From assembly GCA_021781835.1 (NCBI GenBank), contig JAJXWD010000022.1:1-44914 (forward strand): DNA of 44,914 bases. Direction: 5' to 3'. Every line of letters starts with the position of its first letter. The stretch's first letter is position 1. Below, in pieces: positions 8,439 through 17,467 of the stretch. This DNA comes from Pseudomonadota bacterium. Its GTDB lineage: Bacteria > Pseudomonadota > Alphaproteobacteria > Acetobacterales > Acetobacteraceae. The notes beneath the pieces were generated by a model. The model worked only from the letters and a program-made list of their open reading frames with translations. It was not told the origin of the DNA and did not search any database. Both the position numbers and the translations under genes were made by a program.

Positions 8439-9632
8439 ATGCGCGGCGTCATTAAATTTCTTGTCGGCCTGGCGGTTTTGGCCGCCATCGCCTGGGCGGG
8501 ACTGTGGGTTTACGCCCAGCATCGCCTGGCTGGCATGCTCAGCGCCTACGCCACCGCCGTCACCAGCCCCGACGGCACCAGCCAGCTCACCTATGACAGC
8601 CTGAGCACCGGCACCTCGCCGCTTTCGGCCACCGCCACGCTGCATGATGTGCGCCTGTCCCTCCAGCCGGCCGGGCTCGATTCCCCGGTGGTCGCGCGCC
8701 TGGCCACCGTCACCGCCCGCATCGACGCCACCCAGCCCCTGACCATGTATATCGACCTGCCCCCCCGGCTCGACATCACCGCCGACGGCAACGATGTCGT
8801 GCTCACCTTCGGCAGCGCCGCCCTGTCCGCCACTCTCGACCCCCAGCAGCTCTTCACCCCCGCCGCCAACGCCATCCTCGGCCAAAGCTTCGCCTTCACC
8901 AACCTCAACCTGCTCGGCTCCTCCGGCTCCATCCAGCTTGCCCACATGGACAACCTGTCCGGCACCGAGCATTTCGCCCTCCAGGCCTCCGCCGCCCAAA
9001 CCGCCCTCACCACCCACACCCAGCTCGATGGGCTGGTCCTGCCCCCCTGGCTCACCCAGCTCGCGCAGCTGCCCTTCGGCGGCAAGCTCGCCCATCTGTC
9101 GCTCGACCTCACCCTCTCCGGCCCGGTCGATTGGCGCGCCCTCGCCCAGCAGCTCCGCGCCAACCAAAATGAAGCCGCCCAGGAGCAGCTCCTGCTCACG
9201 ACCCTGCATGGCTGGGCGCTGGCTGGGGGCTCTGGCAGCCTGCACACCAACATCGTGCTCGGCCCCACCACGCTCGACGCCAGCGGCACGGTGAAATTCG
9301 ACGATTCCGCCCAGCCTTCGGGCCAGGCCAGCCTCACCGCCAACCATCTCGATGCCCTCGCCGCCCAGCTCACGCAGAGCTTCCCGGACACGCAAGACGA
9401 CATCAAGCAAGCCGAGGCCCAGCTCTCCCCCTACCTCACCACCACCAGCCAAGACGGCCAGCTCCTCACCCTCCATGCCACCTACGGCAAAACCGGCGTG
9501 ATCCTGAACGGCCAAAACATCGCCGACATGCCGCCCCTCGACTGGAACGCCCTGCTCAATCCGCCTGCGGACGATAATGGCGGCCTCGCCATCCCCGCCC
9601 CGGATGCCGGCTCCGGCGCCGCGAGCCCCTAG
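8439..9632 (+). CDS. DUF2125-like envelope protein
   Basis: A 397-residue protein starts at the ATG at 8439 (MRGVIKFLVGLAVLAAIAWA) with ACGGA just upstream. One N-terminal hydrophobic segment (about 4-22) could be a signal anchor. The rest is rich in Ser/Thr/Leu with alternating polar and apolar residues, typical of beta-rich periplasmic domains of the DUF2125 family of alphaproteobacteria (YDSLSTGTSPLSATATLHDVRL). Its function is unknown. The stop codon TAG (9630-9632) is the first triplet of the second MITE-like copy, so the C-terminus may have been set by that insertion. Codon use is strongly C-ending. The family call is moderately secure. Confidence 0.7.
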   Translation: MRGVIKFLVGLAVLAAIAWAGLWVYAQHRLAGMLSAYATAVTSPDGTSQLTYDSLSTGTSPLSATATLHDVRLSLQPAGLDSPVVARLATVTARIDATQPLTMYIDLPPRLDITADGNDVVLTFGSAALSATLDPQQLFTPAANAILGQSFAFTNLNLLGSSGSIQLAHMDNLSGTEHFALQASAAQTALTTHTQLDGLVLPPWLTQLAQLPFGGKLAHLSLDLTLSGPVDWRALAQQLRANQNEAAQEQLLLTTLHGWALAGGSGSLHTNIVLGPTTLDASGTVKFDDSAQPSGQASLTANHLDALAAQLTQSFPDTQDDIKQAEAQLSPYLTTTSQDGQLLTLHATYGKTGVILNGQNIADMPPLDWNALLNPPADDNGGLAIPAPDAGSGAASP

Positions 9633-9712
9633 ATCACTATTGGTTTGGATTGAGTCGACAGACGTAAGCTAAACCAATGAAATTGATCGTTAAAATATAA
9701 CTAGAGCGTGTG
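9630..9712 (-). mobile_element. MITE-like element, copy 2 (truncated)
   Basis: Hairpin A is complete (ATTGGTTTGG and CTAAACCAAT arms around TTGAGTC/GACGTAA, which contains two mismatches). Hairpin B is cut off after TAGAGCGTGTG, so this copy is decayed or truncated on its right side. Orientation is the same as copy 1. Its first three bases are the stop codon of the DUF2125 gene. Confidence 0.75.
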
Positions 9713-9742
9713 ATGCGCCGAGGCACACCAACGCCGCGCGAC

Positions 9743-9777
9743 AAAAAAACGCCGCCCCCACCGGGAGCGGCGTTTTT
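9743..9777. terminator. Bidirectional intrinsic terminator between DUF2125 gene and mlaC
   Basis: A stem-loop AAAAACGCCGC...GCGGCGTTTTT has one internal mismatch and a short loop (cccaccggg), with A and T runs on the two sides. It lies between convergent genes and can end transcription from both. Confidence 0.8.
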
Positions 9778-9897
9778 CGTGCGAGTCCCGCGCCGAATTC
9801 ATACCAGTCAGCCCTGAGGCCGGCCGGTATGCGCGTGGGGGCGGCCACGCGCGAACTCAAAGAGTTACACCAGCCCGCCACCGGTGGCGGGAGGGTA

Positions 9898-10521
9898 TTA
9901 CGAGTTGGCCGAGAGCTTCTGGATCTGGTTCCGCATCGCGCTCAGCAGCGCCGAGACATTGCCGCCATTATCCGTGATCACCGACGAATAATCATTGCGC
10001 GTGGTGATCCGCAGGCTGGTTCCCGCCACGATCACATCGATGATCTGCGGCTTGCCGCCAATCTCCTCAACCACCCAGCCCACATCGGCGGGCGGATGGC
10101 CGGGCGTGCTCACGGTGGTGTCCACCACCACATCGCCACCCTGCGGCTTGGTGCCGTTCACCGTGAACGACACGCCCTGATACGCCTTGATCTGATAGGT
10201 GATGTTATAGGCCAGCAGCTGATGGAACAAATCCTGGAACTGCGTGTGCTGGGCGGCGGTGGCGATGTTGATATAGCGCCCCAGCACATAATCGCCCACC
10301 TGGCTCACGGCCACAATCTGGTTCACCAGCGTGCGCAGCGCTTCGGCGCGGCTTTGCTGGGTGCCCGGGCCGTTGACAATGCCCGCCATCTGCTGCCCGG
10401 CGCTGGCAATGAAGGCCTGCGCGTCGCCGGCCGAAATCGGGTCGGCTTGCGCGCCCTTGGCCATCAGCCCGAGCAGGGGCGTCACGGCGGCGGCGGCCAG
10501 AAAAAAACGGCGAAGATGCAT
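9898..10521 (-). CDS. mlaC: MlaC/Ttg2D periplasmic phospholipid-binding protein
   Basis: This is a 207-residue secreted protein of the MlaC (Tol_Tol_Ttg2) family, which carries phospholipid between MlaA at the outer membrane and the MlaFEDB transporter at the inner membrane. The signal peptide is MHLRRFFLAAAAVTPLLGLMAKGAQA, and its RRFF may be a twin-arginine motif. Family features include the helical N-terminal half (VSQVGDYVLGRYINIATAAQHTQF) and the C-terminal strands (KPQIIDVIVAGTSLRITTRNDYSSVI). It follows mlaA by 17 bp. The rest of the Mla complex is not in this window. Confidence 0.9.
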   Translation of the reverse strand: MHLRRFFLAAAAVTPLLGLMAKGAQADPISAGDAQAFIASAGQQMAGIVNGPGTQQSRAEALRTLVNQIVAVSQVGDYVLGRYINIATAAQHTQFQDLFHQLLAYNITYQIKAYQGVSFTVNGTKPQGGDVVVDTTVSTPGHPPADVGWVVEEIGGKPQIIDVIVAGTSLRITTRNDYSSVITDNGGNVSALLSAMRNQIQKLSANS

Positions 10522-10538
10522 GGTCTATTCCTGTAAAA

Positions 10539-11342
10539 TCAATTGGAAGGGGGCATCGCCCAGGTGGGCGGGGTGCGTCCCTCTGCCTCGTACACCTGCA
10601 CCACCTCTGAGGCACGAGATTGGCGATAAAGGCTCCGAAATGTGGCATAAGGGTCAAGCGCGGTGGCCTTGATCTGGTCGATCGTATCGAGCAGCTCGGC
10701 GCGCGTATTGATCAGATGCAGCCCGGTCTCGGCATAGCCAAAATCGCTCAGCGCGGCGCTGGCCGGGGCCAGCTCCATCGGCGTGGCGAAATATTCGTAA
10801 GGCAGGTTCCACACATCGCGCGCGCCCGAGGGGCCAAACACCGGCAGATACAAATAAGGCCCGGCGGGCAGCCCCCAGATCGCCAGCGTGATGCCAAAAT
10901 CCGTGTCCGTCTCGGGCAGGTGCATATGCTTGGCCAGGTCGAAAATGCCGCCAATGCCGAAGCTCGAATTGACGATGAAGCGCATCAGCGACACGCAGGC
11001 ATCGCGCGGCATCCCCTCGAGGATGAAATTCACCGTCCGCGCCGGCTCGCCGATATTGGAGACGAAATCCCCCACATGGTTGCGGATCGTCTGGTTGGTG
11101 ACATCCACATACCCCTCGGCCACCGGCTTCATCACATAGGTGTCGAGCGTGTCATTCACCTTGTAAAATTCCCGGTTGGTCGGCTCCAGCGGGTCGTTCA
11201 CCGCCTCATAGGCCTGGTAATCCGCCACATCCGTTTTGGGCGGGGCGCTGGCACAGGCGCTCAGCCCGGTCATCAGCACCACCCCCGGCACCACCAACAT
11301 CATCTTGCGCGCCCCAAAGCGCCCGCGCCCCGACTTGCTCAT
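10539..11342 (-). CDS. mlaA: MlaA (VacJ) outer-membrane lipoprotein
   Basis: MlaA removes misplaced phospholipid from the outer leaflet of the outer membrane. From the ATG at 11342 (MSKSGRGRFGARKMM) the precursor has 267 residues, with a signal peptide ending in lipobox LSAC. Family motifs are present: NDPLEPTNREFYKVND, the VGDFVSNIGEP region, and NSSFGIGGIFDLA followed by DTDFGITLAIWGLPAGPYLYLPVFGPS. An upstream in-frame start at 11414 would add 24 residues before the signal peptide and is rejected. It forms an operon with mlaC downstream. Confidence 0.94.
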   Translation of the reverse strand: MSKSGRGRFGARKMMLVVPGVVLMTGLSACASAPPKTDVADYQAYEAVNDPLEPTNREFYKVNDTLDTYVMKPVAEGYVDVTNQTIRNHVGDFVSNIGEPARTVNFILEGMPRDACVSLMRFIVNSSFGIGGIFDLAKHMHLPETDTDFGITLAIWGLPAGPYLYLPVFGPSGARDVWNLPYEYFATPMELAPASAALSDFGYAETGLHLINTRAELLDTIDQIKATALDPYATFRSLYRQSRASEVVQVYEAEGRTPPTWAMPPSN

Positions 11343-11533
11343 GCAACCACACTCTCGAATTCGGCACGGCAAAGCCACCCCGGCCCGCCCACGATCAGCC
11401 TGTCGCCCCCTCATACCCCGCCCGCCGCGTTCACGCCACCTCCTCGCGCATGCAATACAGCCCTGCCCGCCAATTCACTCTTGCCTAAACCGCCCCCACC
11501 TGCCACCTACCCGCGCCACGGAGCTTCGCTGAA

Positions 11534-12469
11534 ATGACCCACCCCGCCGCCGCCAATTCCCTTGCCCGCTGGGCCCAATCCCCGCGCATCAACCCCCTCC
11601 CCGCGCGAGACGGCGCCCACCCGCCCGCCATTTCCTTCGAATTCTTCCCCCCCAAGACCGAAGCCCTGGAAACCCAGCTCTGGGCGGCCATCCGCCGGCT
11701 CGAACCGCTCAGCCCCGCCTTCGTTTCCGTCACCTACGGCGCCGGCGGCTCCACGCGCGAGCGCACCCACAACACCGTGGTCAAGCTGGTGCAGGAAACC
11801 AGCCTCACCCCCGCCGCCCACCTCACCTGCGTCGGCGCCTCGCGCGGCGAGGTCGATGAAGTCGCCCGCCGCTACTGGGATGCCGGGGTCAAACACATCG
11901 TGGCACTGCGCGGCGACCCGCCGCCCGGCCAAATCTACCAGCCCCACCCCCAAGGCTACGCCTACGCCGCGGACCTCGTCGCCGGGCTGAGGAAAATCGC
12001 CGATTTCGAAATCACCGTCGCCGCCTACCCCGAAACCCACCCCCAAGCCCCCTCGCCCGCGGCCGACCTCGACAACCTCAAACGCAAGCTCGATGCCGGC
12101 GCCACCCGCGCCATCACCCAGCTCTTCTTCGATAACACCCTCTATCTCCGCTTCCTCGACCGCGCCCTGGCCGCCGGCATCAAAGCCCCCATCGTGCCCG
12201 GCATCATGCCCATCACCAATTTCGCCCAGGCCGGCAAATTCGGCGCCCATATTCCCGCCTGGCTGGCCGATATGTTCGAAGGCCTCGATGACGACCTGGA
12301 AACACGCCGCATGGTCGCCGCCGCCACCGCCGCCGAACAAGTCCGCCTCCTCCAAGCCAACGGCATCGACGAATTCCACTTCTACACCCTCAACCGCCCC
12401 GACCTCACCTACGCCATCGCCCGTATCCTGGGCGTCAAGCCAGCCGGCCATGGCGCTGTCTCTTCGTAA
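11534..12469 (+). CDS. metF: Methylenetetrahydrofolate reductase
   Basis: MetF is a flavin-dependent reductase that makes 5-methyl-THF for methionine synthesis. The 311-residue protein has the N-terminal FEFFPPKT motif carrying the conserved catalytic Glu, then VTYGAGGST, the ALRGDPP loop, and the TQLFFDN strand. Length and order match bacterial MetF. The ATG at 11534 is used. The gene is divergent from mlaA (191 bp between starts). It is strongly C-rich on the coding strand. Downstream lies the first hairpin array. Confidence 0.96.
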   Translation: MTHPAAANSLARWAQSPRINPLPARDGAHPPAISFEFFPPKTEALETQLWAAIRRLEPLSPAFVSVTYGAGGSTRERTHNTVVKLVQETSLTPAAHLTCVGASRGEVDEVARRYWDAGVKHIVALRGDPPPGQIYQPHPQGYAYAADLVAGLRKIADFEITVAAYPETHPQAPSPAADLDNLKRKLDAGATRAITQLFFDNTLYLRFLDRALAAGIKAPIVPGIMPITNFAQAGKFGAHIPAWLADMFEGLDDDLETRRMVAAATAAEQVRLLQANGIDEFHFYTLNRPDLTYAIARILGVKPAGHGAVSS

Positions 12470-12473
12470 GGTG

Positions 12474-12673
12474 CCCCAGGGGGCGCTGCCCCCTGGACCC
12501 CCGCCAAGGGCCGAGAGGCCCTTGGATCCCACCCGGCTCTTGGAAGGGGATGCCCTTTCAAGGCTTCAGCCCCGTCGCGGCACGAAGCCGGGCATCCCCT
12601 TCCAAGAGCCGATTATTGAGGTCCAGGGTCTCGGACCCTGGCAGGGGGGCCTGGGGGGACAGCGTCCCCCCAG
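12474..12673. repeat. Symmetric hairpin array 1
   Basis: Five perfect hairpins fill the metF-uvrD gap. In order they are: CCAGGGGGC/GCCCCCTGG (12476-12496), CCAAGGGCC/GGCCCTTGG (12504-12525), a long hairpin with 21-bp arms (12535-12555 with 12590-12610), CCAGGGTC/GACCCTGG (12623-12641) and CTGGGGGGAC/GTCCCCCCAG (12651-12673). The two hairpin pairs face each other around the central one. The same layout recurs at about 17.3 and 25.4 kb. Roles as terminators, protein-binding sites or mobile repeats are all possible. Confidence 0.85.
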
Positions 12674-12700
12674 AGTCACCCCACGAAAGGGGCAACACCC

Positions 12701-14839
12701 ATGACCAGCTATCTTGATGGACTGAACGCGGCGCAGCGTGAGGCGGTGGAGACCGTGGATGGCCCGGTGCTGGTGTTGGCTGGTGCCGGCACGGGCAAGA
12801 CGCGGGTTCTCACCACGCGGTTCGCGCATATTCTGCTCAGCAAGCGGGCGTTTCCCAGCCAGGTTCTGGCGGTCACCTTCACCAACAAGGCGGCGCGTGA
12901 GATGCGCGAGCGTCTCTCGCGCGCGCTGGGTCAACCGGTTGAGGGCCTGTGGCTGGGCACGTTTCATGCGCTGGCGGCCAAAATGCTGCGCCGCTTCGCC
13001 GAGCGTGTGGGGCTGACCAGCGGCTTTTCCATTCTCGACACCGACGACCAGCTGCGGCTTTTGAAGCAGGTGATGGAAGCCGCGCACATCGACATCAAGC
13101 GCTGGCCGGCGTCGGCCCTCATGGCGCAAATCCAGCGCTGGAAGGACAAGGGCTTCCTGCCGGGCCACATCCCCACATCCGAGAGCACCGACTTCGCCGG
13201 CGGCCGCGCCGAGGCGCTCTATAAATCCTACCAGGACCGCCTGCGCGCCCTCAACGCCGTCGATTTCGGTGATTTGCTGCTGCTTTGCGTGCATCTCCTC
13301 AAATCCGACGCCGAGGTTCTGGCCCATTACCAGCGCCAGTTCCGCTATATTCTGGTCGATGAGTACCAAGACACCAACCTGGTGCAATATTACTGGCTGC
13401 GCCTGCTCGCGCAGGGCCATAAAAACATCTGCTGCGTGGGCGATGACGACCAGAGCATCTATTCCTGGCGCGGCGCCGAGATCGAGAACATCCTGAAATT
13501 CGAGCGCGATTTCCCCGGCGCCAAGATCGTGCGGCTGGAAGCCAATTACCGCTCCACCGCCCCCATCCTGGCCGCCGCCTCGCACCTCATCGCCCATAAT
13601 GAAGGCCGCCTGGGCAAAACCCTGCATGCGGGCCGCGAGAGCGCCCATGGCGAGCCGGTGGAGATCATGTCGCTGTGGGATTCGGAAGAAGAAGCCCGCG
13701 CCGTGGCCGCGCGCGCGCAATCGCTCTGGCGCGCGGGCCACAAGCTGTCCGAAATCGCCATACTGGTCCGCGCCGGCTTCCAGACCCGCGCCTTCGAGGA
13801 GCGGCTGATCGTGCTCGGCCTGCCCTACCGCATCGTCGGCGGCCTGCGCTTTTACGAGCGCGCCGAAATCCGCGACGCCATCGCCTATCTGCGCCTGCTG
13901 GTGCAACCCACCGACGATCTGGCCTTTGAGCGCATCGTCAACACCCCCAAGCGCGGCGTGGGCGAGAGCGCGCTGCGCCTGATCCACGAGACGGCGCGCG
14001 CGCGCGGCCTGCCTTTGTTCGCCGCCACCCGCCACCTCGCCGCAACCGGCGGCTTCAAGGGCAAGCTCCTGCAAACGCTGCGCGCCCTGCTGGCCCAGCT
14101 CGATGAGTGGCGCGACAGCCTCCCCCGCGAGGGCCATGTGGTGGTGCTCGACCGCCTGCTCGACGAATCGGGCTACATCGCCATGTGGAAAGCCGACAAA
14201 TCCCCCGAAGCCCCGGGCCGGCTCGAAAACCTCAAGGAGCTGTCCCGCGCCCTGGCCGATTTCGCCACGCTGGGCGAATTTCTCGAGCATGTGGCGCTGG
14301 TGACGGAAGCCGAAACCCAATCCGACGACCAGAAACTCTCGATCATGACCCTGCACGGCGCCAAGGGGCTGGAGTTCGACACCGTCTTCCTGCCCGGCTG
14401 GGAGGAAGGCCTGTTCCCCAACCAGCGCGCGCTCGATGAGGGCGGCAACAAATCGCTCGAGGAAGAGCGCCGCCTCGCCTATGTCGGCATCACCCGCGCG
14501 CGCAAGCTGGCCATCATCACCCACGCCGCCCGGCGCAAGACCTATGCCGGCTGGAACGACGCCATCCCGTCCCGCTTCCTCGATGAGCTGCCCGAGCACG
14601 CGGTGCGCCATTCGGGCTCGGCGGCGCAAAGCCAGTACGGCACCCAGATTTACCGCCCCCCCGAACCCGCGCCCCGCCGCGAGAGCGCCTCCAAAATCGC
14701 ACCGGGCGCGCGTGTGTTTCACCAAAAATTCGGCTACGGCACCGTCACCGGCGCCGATGGCGGCCGGCTCGACATCACCTTCGACAAAGCCGGACCCAAA
14801 CGCGTATTAGAGGATTTCGTAGAACGTCATGGAACCTGA
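12701..14839 (+). CDS. uvrD: UvrD/PcrA/Rep-type DNA helicase (superfamily 1)
   Basis: This is a 712-residue ATP-dependent 3'-5' helicase. It has a Q motif (LNAAQREAV, about residue 12), Walker A AGAGTGKT (about 27-34), motif II DEYQDTN (about 220), GDDDQSIYSWRGA (motif III), LEANYRS (motif IV) and the C-terminal YVGITRARK (motif VI). The last 45 residues (GARVFHQKFGYGTVTG) form the Tudor-like tail seen in PcrA/UvrD. UvrD, PcrA and Rep are hard to separate by eye, so the symbol is a best guess. The stop overlaps the prmA start by 11 bp. The first few hundred bases are more G-rich than the flanking genes. Confidence 0.92.
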   Translation: MTSYLDGLNAAQREAVETVDGPVLVLAGAGTGKTRVLTTRFAHILLSKRAFPSQVLAVTFTNKAAREMRERLSRALGQPVEGLWLGTFHALAAKMLRRFAERVGLTSGFSILDTDDQLRLLKQVMEAAHIDIKRWPASALMAQIQRWKDKGFLPGHIPTSESTDFAGGRAEALYKSYQDRLRALNAVDFGDLLLLCVHLLKSDAEVLAHYQRQFRYILVDEYQDTNLVQYYWLRLLAQGHKNICCVGDDDQSIYSWRGAEIENILKFERDFPGAKIVRLEANYRSTAPILAAASHLIAHNEGRLGKTLHAGRESAHGEPVEIMSLWDSEEEARAVAARAQSLWRAGHKLSEIAILVRAGFQTRAFEERLIVLGLPYRIVGGLRFYERAEIRDAIAYLRLLVQPTDDLAFERIVNTPKRGVGESALRLIHETARARGLPLFAATRHLAATGGFKGKLLQTLRALLAQLDEWRDSLPREGHVVVLDRLLDESGYIAMWKADKSPEAPGRLENLKELSRALADFATLGEFLEHVALVTEAETQSDDQKLSIMTLHGAKGLEFDTVFLPGWEEGLFPNQRALDEGGNKSLEEERRLAYVGITRARKLAIITHAARRKTYAGWNDAIPSRFLDELPEHAVRHSGSAAQSQYGTQIYRPPEPAPRRESASKIAPGARVFHQKFGYGTVTGADGGRLDITFDKAGPKRVLEDFVERHGT

Positions 14840-15713
14840 ACTGCTCGACTGCATCTCGCTCCGCGTCCCCGCCGACGCGCTCGAAGCCTTCGAGGCCGCC
14901 CTCTCCTCGGTCTGCCGCGCCGTCTCCTTCTACCATGACGAGGAGGTGGATGAATGGGACATCCAGGCCGTCAAGGAGCGTGGCGAGCATGAGGAAGACC
15001 TTGCCGCCGCGCTGGCGATCGCCGGCATCCTCACCGGCCTCTCCCCCGCCCTCAGCCGCGAGCTGGTGCCGGTCGCCGGCTGGCTGGCGCGCACCCAGGC
15101 GGCCTTCCCCGAGCAATTCATCGGCACCCGCTTCGCCATTCGCGGCACCCATATTCACGAGCCCGAAATCCCCGGCCGCATCACCCTCACGCTCGATGCC
15201 GGGCTGGCCTTTGGCACGGGCGAGCATAACTCCACCCGCGGCTGCCTGGTCATGCTGGAGCACTATGCGCGCCGCCACGCCCCCCGCCGCATCCTGGATC
15301 TTGGCACCGGCTCTGGCATTTTAGCCATCGCGGCGGCCAAATTCCTCCACCAGCCCGTCCTCGCCTCAGACATCGACCCCCGCGCGGCGCGCGTGGCCAA
15401 CGCCAACGCGCAACTCAACGGCGTGGCCGCCCGCGTGCACGCCATCCAGGCCGATGGCTGGCAAACCCCCAAACTCACCCGGGGCGCGCCCTATCATCTG
15501 GTGTTCGCCAACATCCTGGCCCGGCCGTTATGCGCCATGGCCCATTCCCTGGCCGCACACCTCGCCCCCAACGGCCACGCCATCCTGGCCGGGCTGCTCA
15601 ACACCCAGGTCAACTGGGTGCTCTCCGCCCACCGCCGCCAAGGGCTGGTGCTGGAGCACCGCCTCATAGACGGCGCCTGGTCCATCCTGCTGCTGCGCAA
15701 ACCGGGCGGCTAA
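14829..15713 (+). CDS. prmA: Ribosomal protein L11 methyltransferase
   Basis: PrmA trimethylates ribosomal protein L11 with SAM. The 294-residue protein has an N-terminal substrate-binding domain, a linker, then the family signature LAFGTGEHNST (compare GTGxHxTT), SAM motif I ILDLGTGSGILAIAA, the acidic ASDIDP turn and the FANILARPL catalytic-loop motif. The start ATG at 14829 lies within the last codons of the helicase gene, indicating coupled translation. No anomalies are seen. Confidence 0.92.
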   Translation: MEPELLDCISLRVPADALEAFEAALSSVCRAVSFYHDEEVDEWDIQAVKERGEHEEDLAAALAIAGILTGLSPALSRELVPVAGWLARTQAAFPEQFIGTRFAIRGTHIHEPEIPGRITLTLDAGLAFGTGEHNSTRGCLVMLEHYARRHAPRRILDLGTGSGILAIAAAKFLHQPVLASDIDPRAARVANANAQLNGVAARVHAIQADGWQTPKLTRGAPYHLVFANILARPLCAMAHSLAAHLAPNGHAILAGLLNTQVNWVLSAHRRQGLVLEHRLIDGAWSILLLRKPGG

Positions 15714-15776
15714 CCCCCAACTAAAGGTTGCAATCTCCCCAGATCCTCCGCCATACACAACCGGCGGGGGATTTTC

Positions 15777-17312
15777 ATGTCATCCACCACCATCAGCACC
15801 TACACCACCACGCCGGTCCGCCTCACCACCACCGGCGCCGCGCTCACGCTCACCCCAGCCGCCACCCTCGCGGCGGGCACCGCCACCGGCATAGTCCTCA
15901 CCGCGCCATCGCAATCGGTGCGCACTGCCGGCACCATCACCAGCCTGGGCACCGCCATCGCCGGCTACAGCCTGGCCACCATCGCCAATTCCGGCCTGGT
16001 GCTGGGCTATCGCGCCGCCCTCGCGCTTGGCCCGCAAACCAGCCTCACCAACAGCGGCACCATCCGCGCGGACGGCGTTTCGGGCATCGGCATCACCCTC
16101 GGCCCCACCGACACGCTCGACAATTCCGGCCTCATCACCGGCGCCCGCGCCCTCTATTATTTCGGCCTCGGCGGCGCCCTCACCCTGCTCAACACCGGCA
16201 CCATCGCTGGCCGCCAAGACGGCATCGCCCTGTTCGGCACCGCCGCCACCATCATCAACGAAGGCACCATCTCCGGCGCCAACATGGCGCTCTACGATTC
16301 AAACCTCATCGCCCCCCCCAGCCTCGACCTCATTCTCACCCCCGGCGCCCTGCTCGCGGGCGGGGTCAATGTCGCGGGGGGCAGCTTCGCCCTCACCCTG
16401 GCCGCCACCAACCCCATGGCGCCCGGGCTCACGTCGGGCACGCTCACCCTCACCACCATTTCCGGCCTCACCAGCCTCGCCTTCGCGCCCGCCGCCAGCT
16501 GGACCCTCACCGCCCCCAGCGCCGAGCTGGCCGCCATCCCCACCATCTCCGGCCTCACCAGCCCCGATGAGCTGATCCTCACAGACCTCACCAGCCCCGC
16601 CACCCTCACCATCGGCACACCCGGCCAGGTCACCCTCAGCAACGCCACCCTCACCACCACCCTGGCCATCAGCGGCGCCGAACCCGGCATCAGCACCTAC
16701 CAGCTGGTCAAAACCGCCTCGGGCGCCTACGCCCTCACCACCCAGGCCATCTGCTATCTGCGCGGCACAAACATCCTCACCCCCACCGGCCCGCGCCCCA
16801 TCGAAACCCTCACCATCGGCGACCATGTGCTCACCCGCTTCGGCGGCATCCGCCCCATACGCTGGATCGGCCGTCAAACGCTGCGCCCCGCCCATCACGC
16901 CCCCGCCCTCGCCCCCATCCGCATCGCCCCCGGCGCGCTCGGCCCCAACCAGCCGGCCCGCCCGCTCCATGTCTCCCCCGGCCACGCCCTGCTGATAAAC
17001 AACACCCTCATCCTGGCGGAACAGCTGCTCAACGGCACCACCATCACCCAGCCCCCAACCCCACCCCTCATCGAATATTACCAGCTCGACCTCGGCACCC
17101 ATGACTGCGTCATCGCCGAAGGCACCTACGCCGAAACCTACGCCGACGCCGGCGCCATGCGCGCCCAGTTCGACAACGAAGCCGAATTCCACCGCCTCTA
17201 CCCCAACCACCTGCCCCCCGAAGAACCCGAACTCTGCGCTCCCCGCCCCCGCAAAGGCCCCCGCCTGCACAACGCCCTGGCCACCCTGCCCAAGCAATCC
17301 GCGGCCGCCTGA
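15777..17312 (+). CDS. Beta-repeat surface-type protein with C-terminal Hint (self-processing) domain
   Basis: A 511-residue two-part protein. Residues 1-320 are Thr/Ser/Ala/Gly-rich with repeated turns of the form NSGTI (around 71, 92, 116, 139, 161), typical of parallel beta-helix passenger proteins. Residues 322-455 match the Hint_2 domain of Hedgehog/intein autoprocessing proteins. They include nucleophile Cys326 in AICYLRGT, the GDHVLTRFGGIRPIRWIGRQ strand, SPGHALL (His403) and a late THDCVIAEG block (His442). A Pro-rich tail of about 50 residues follows. No N-terminal signal peptide is obvious, so export may use another route. Such proteins are frequent in Acetobacteraceae. Self-cleavage at Cys326 is inferred. 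Confidence 0.85.
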   Translation: MSSTTISTYTTTPVRLTTTGAALTLTPAATLAAGTATGIVLTAPSQSVRTAGTITSLGTAIAGYSLATIANSGLVLGYRAALALGPQTSLTNSGTIRADGVSGIGITLGPTDTLDNSGLITGARALYYFGLGGALTLLNTGTIAGRQDGIALFGTAATIINEGTISGANMALYDSNLIAPPSLDLILTPGALLAGGVNVAGGSFALTLAATNPMAPGLTSGTLTLTTISGLTSLAFAPAASWTLTAPSAELAAIPTISGLTSPDELILTDLTSPATLTIGTPGQVTLSNATLTTTLAISGAEPGISTYQLVKTASGAYALTTQAICYLRGTNILTPTGPRPIETLTIGDHVLTRFGGIRPIRWIGRQTLRPAHHAPALAPIRIAPGALGPNQPARPLHVSPGHALLINNTLILAEQLLNGTTITQPPTPPLIEYYQLDLGTHDCVIAEGTYAETYADAGAMRAQFDNEAEFHRLYPNHLPPEEPELCAPRPRKGPRLHNALATLPKQSAAA

Positions 17313-17314
17313 TA

Positions 17315-17460
17315 CCCCGAGGATACCTTGGGGAACCACCGTTCCCCCACCCGCCATGAAAAAAGGGGCCCACGCGGGACCCCTTTTGTCATGGCGAAAT
17401 CATGGCGTCCAAAGGCTGGCCTTTGGCGGGGGGGGGTGTAGGGGGGCAGCGCCCCCCACG
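17315..17460. repeat. Symmetric hairpin array 2 (includes terminator-like hairpin)
   Basis: This array lies between the convergent Hint-protein gene and pntB. It contains an imperfect left pair (CCCCGAGG with CCTTGGGG, then TGGGGAAC with GTTCCCCCA), a central hairpin with 18-bp arms and two mismatches (17354-17371 with 17376-17394, including AAAAGGGG/CCCCTTTT), then CCAAAGGC/GCCTTTGG (17409-17426) and GGGGGGC/GCGCCCCCC (17441-17457). The central stem with A and T tracts could serve as a two-way terminator. Confidence 0.75.
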
Positions 17461-17467
17461 GCCTCCC

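Noticed and set aside
4705-8604. A 1299-codon open frame on the plus strand antisense to ileS and ribF, and many other long antisense frames.
   Set aside because: In high-GC DNA, frames opposite real genes stay open. The translation is rich in His, Arg, Gln and Pro with no domain, while the minus strand encodes clear IleS and RibF.
12474-12673. Hairpin array considered as a CRISPR array.
   Set aside because: There are no equal-length direct repeats or regular spacers; the units are inverted repeats of differing sequence.
12566-14725. A 719-codon frame antisense to the helicase gene.
   Set aside because: It is Gly/Ala/Val-rich shadow sequence with no motif; the plus strand has all superfamily 1 helicase motifs.
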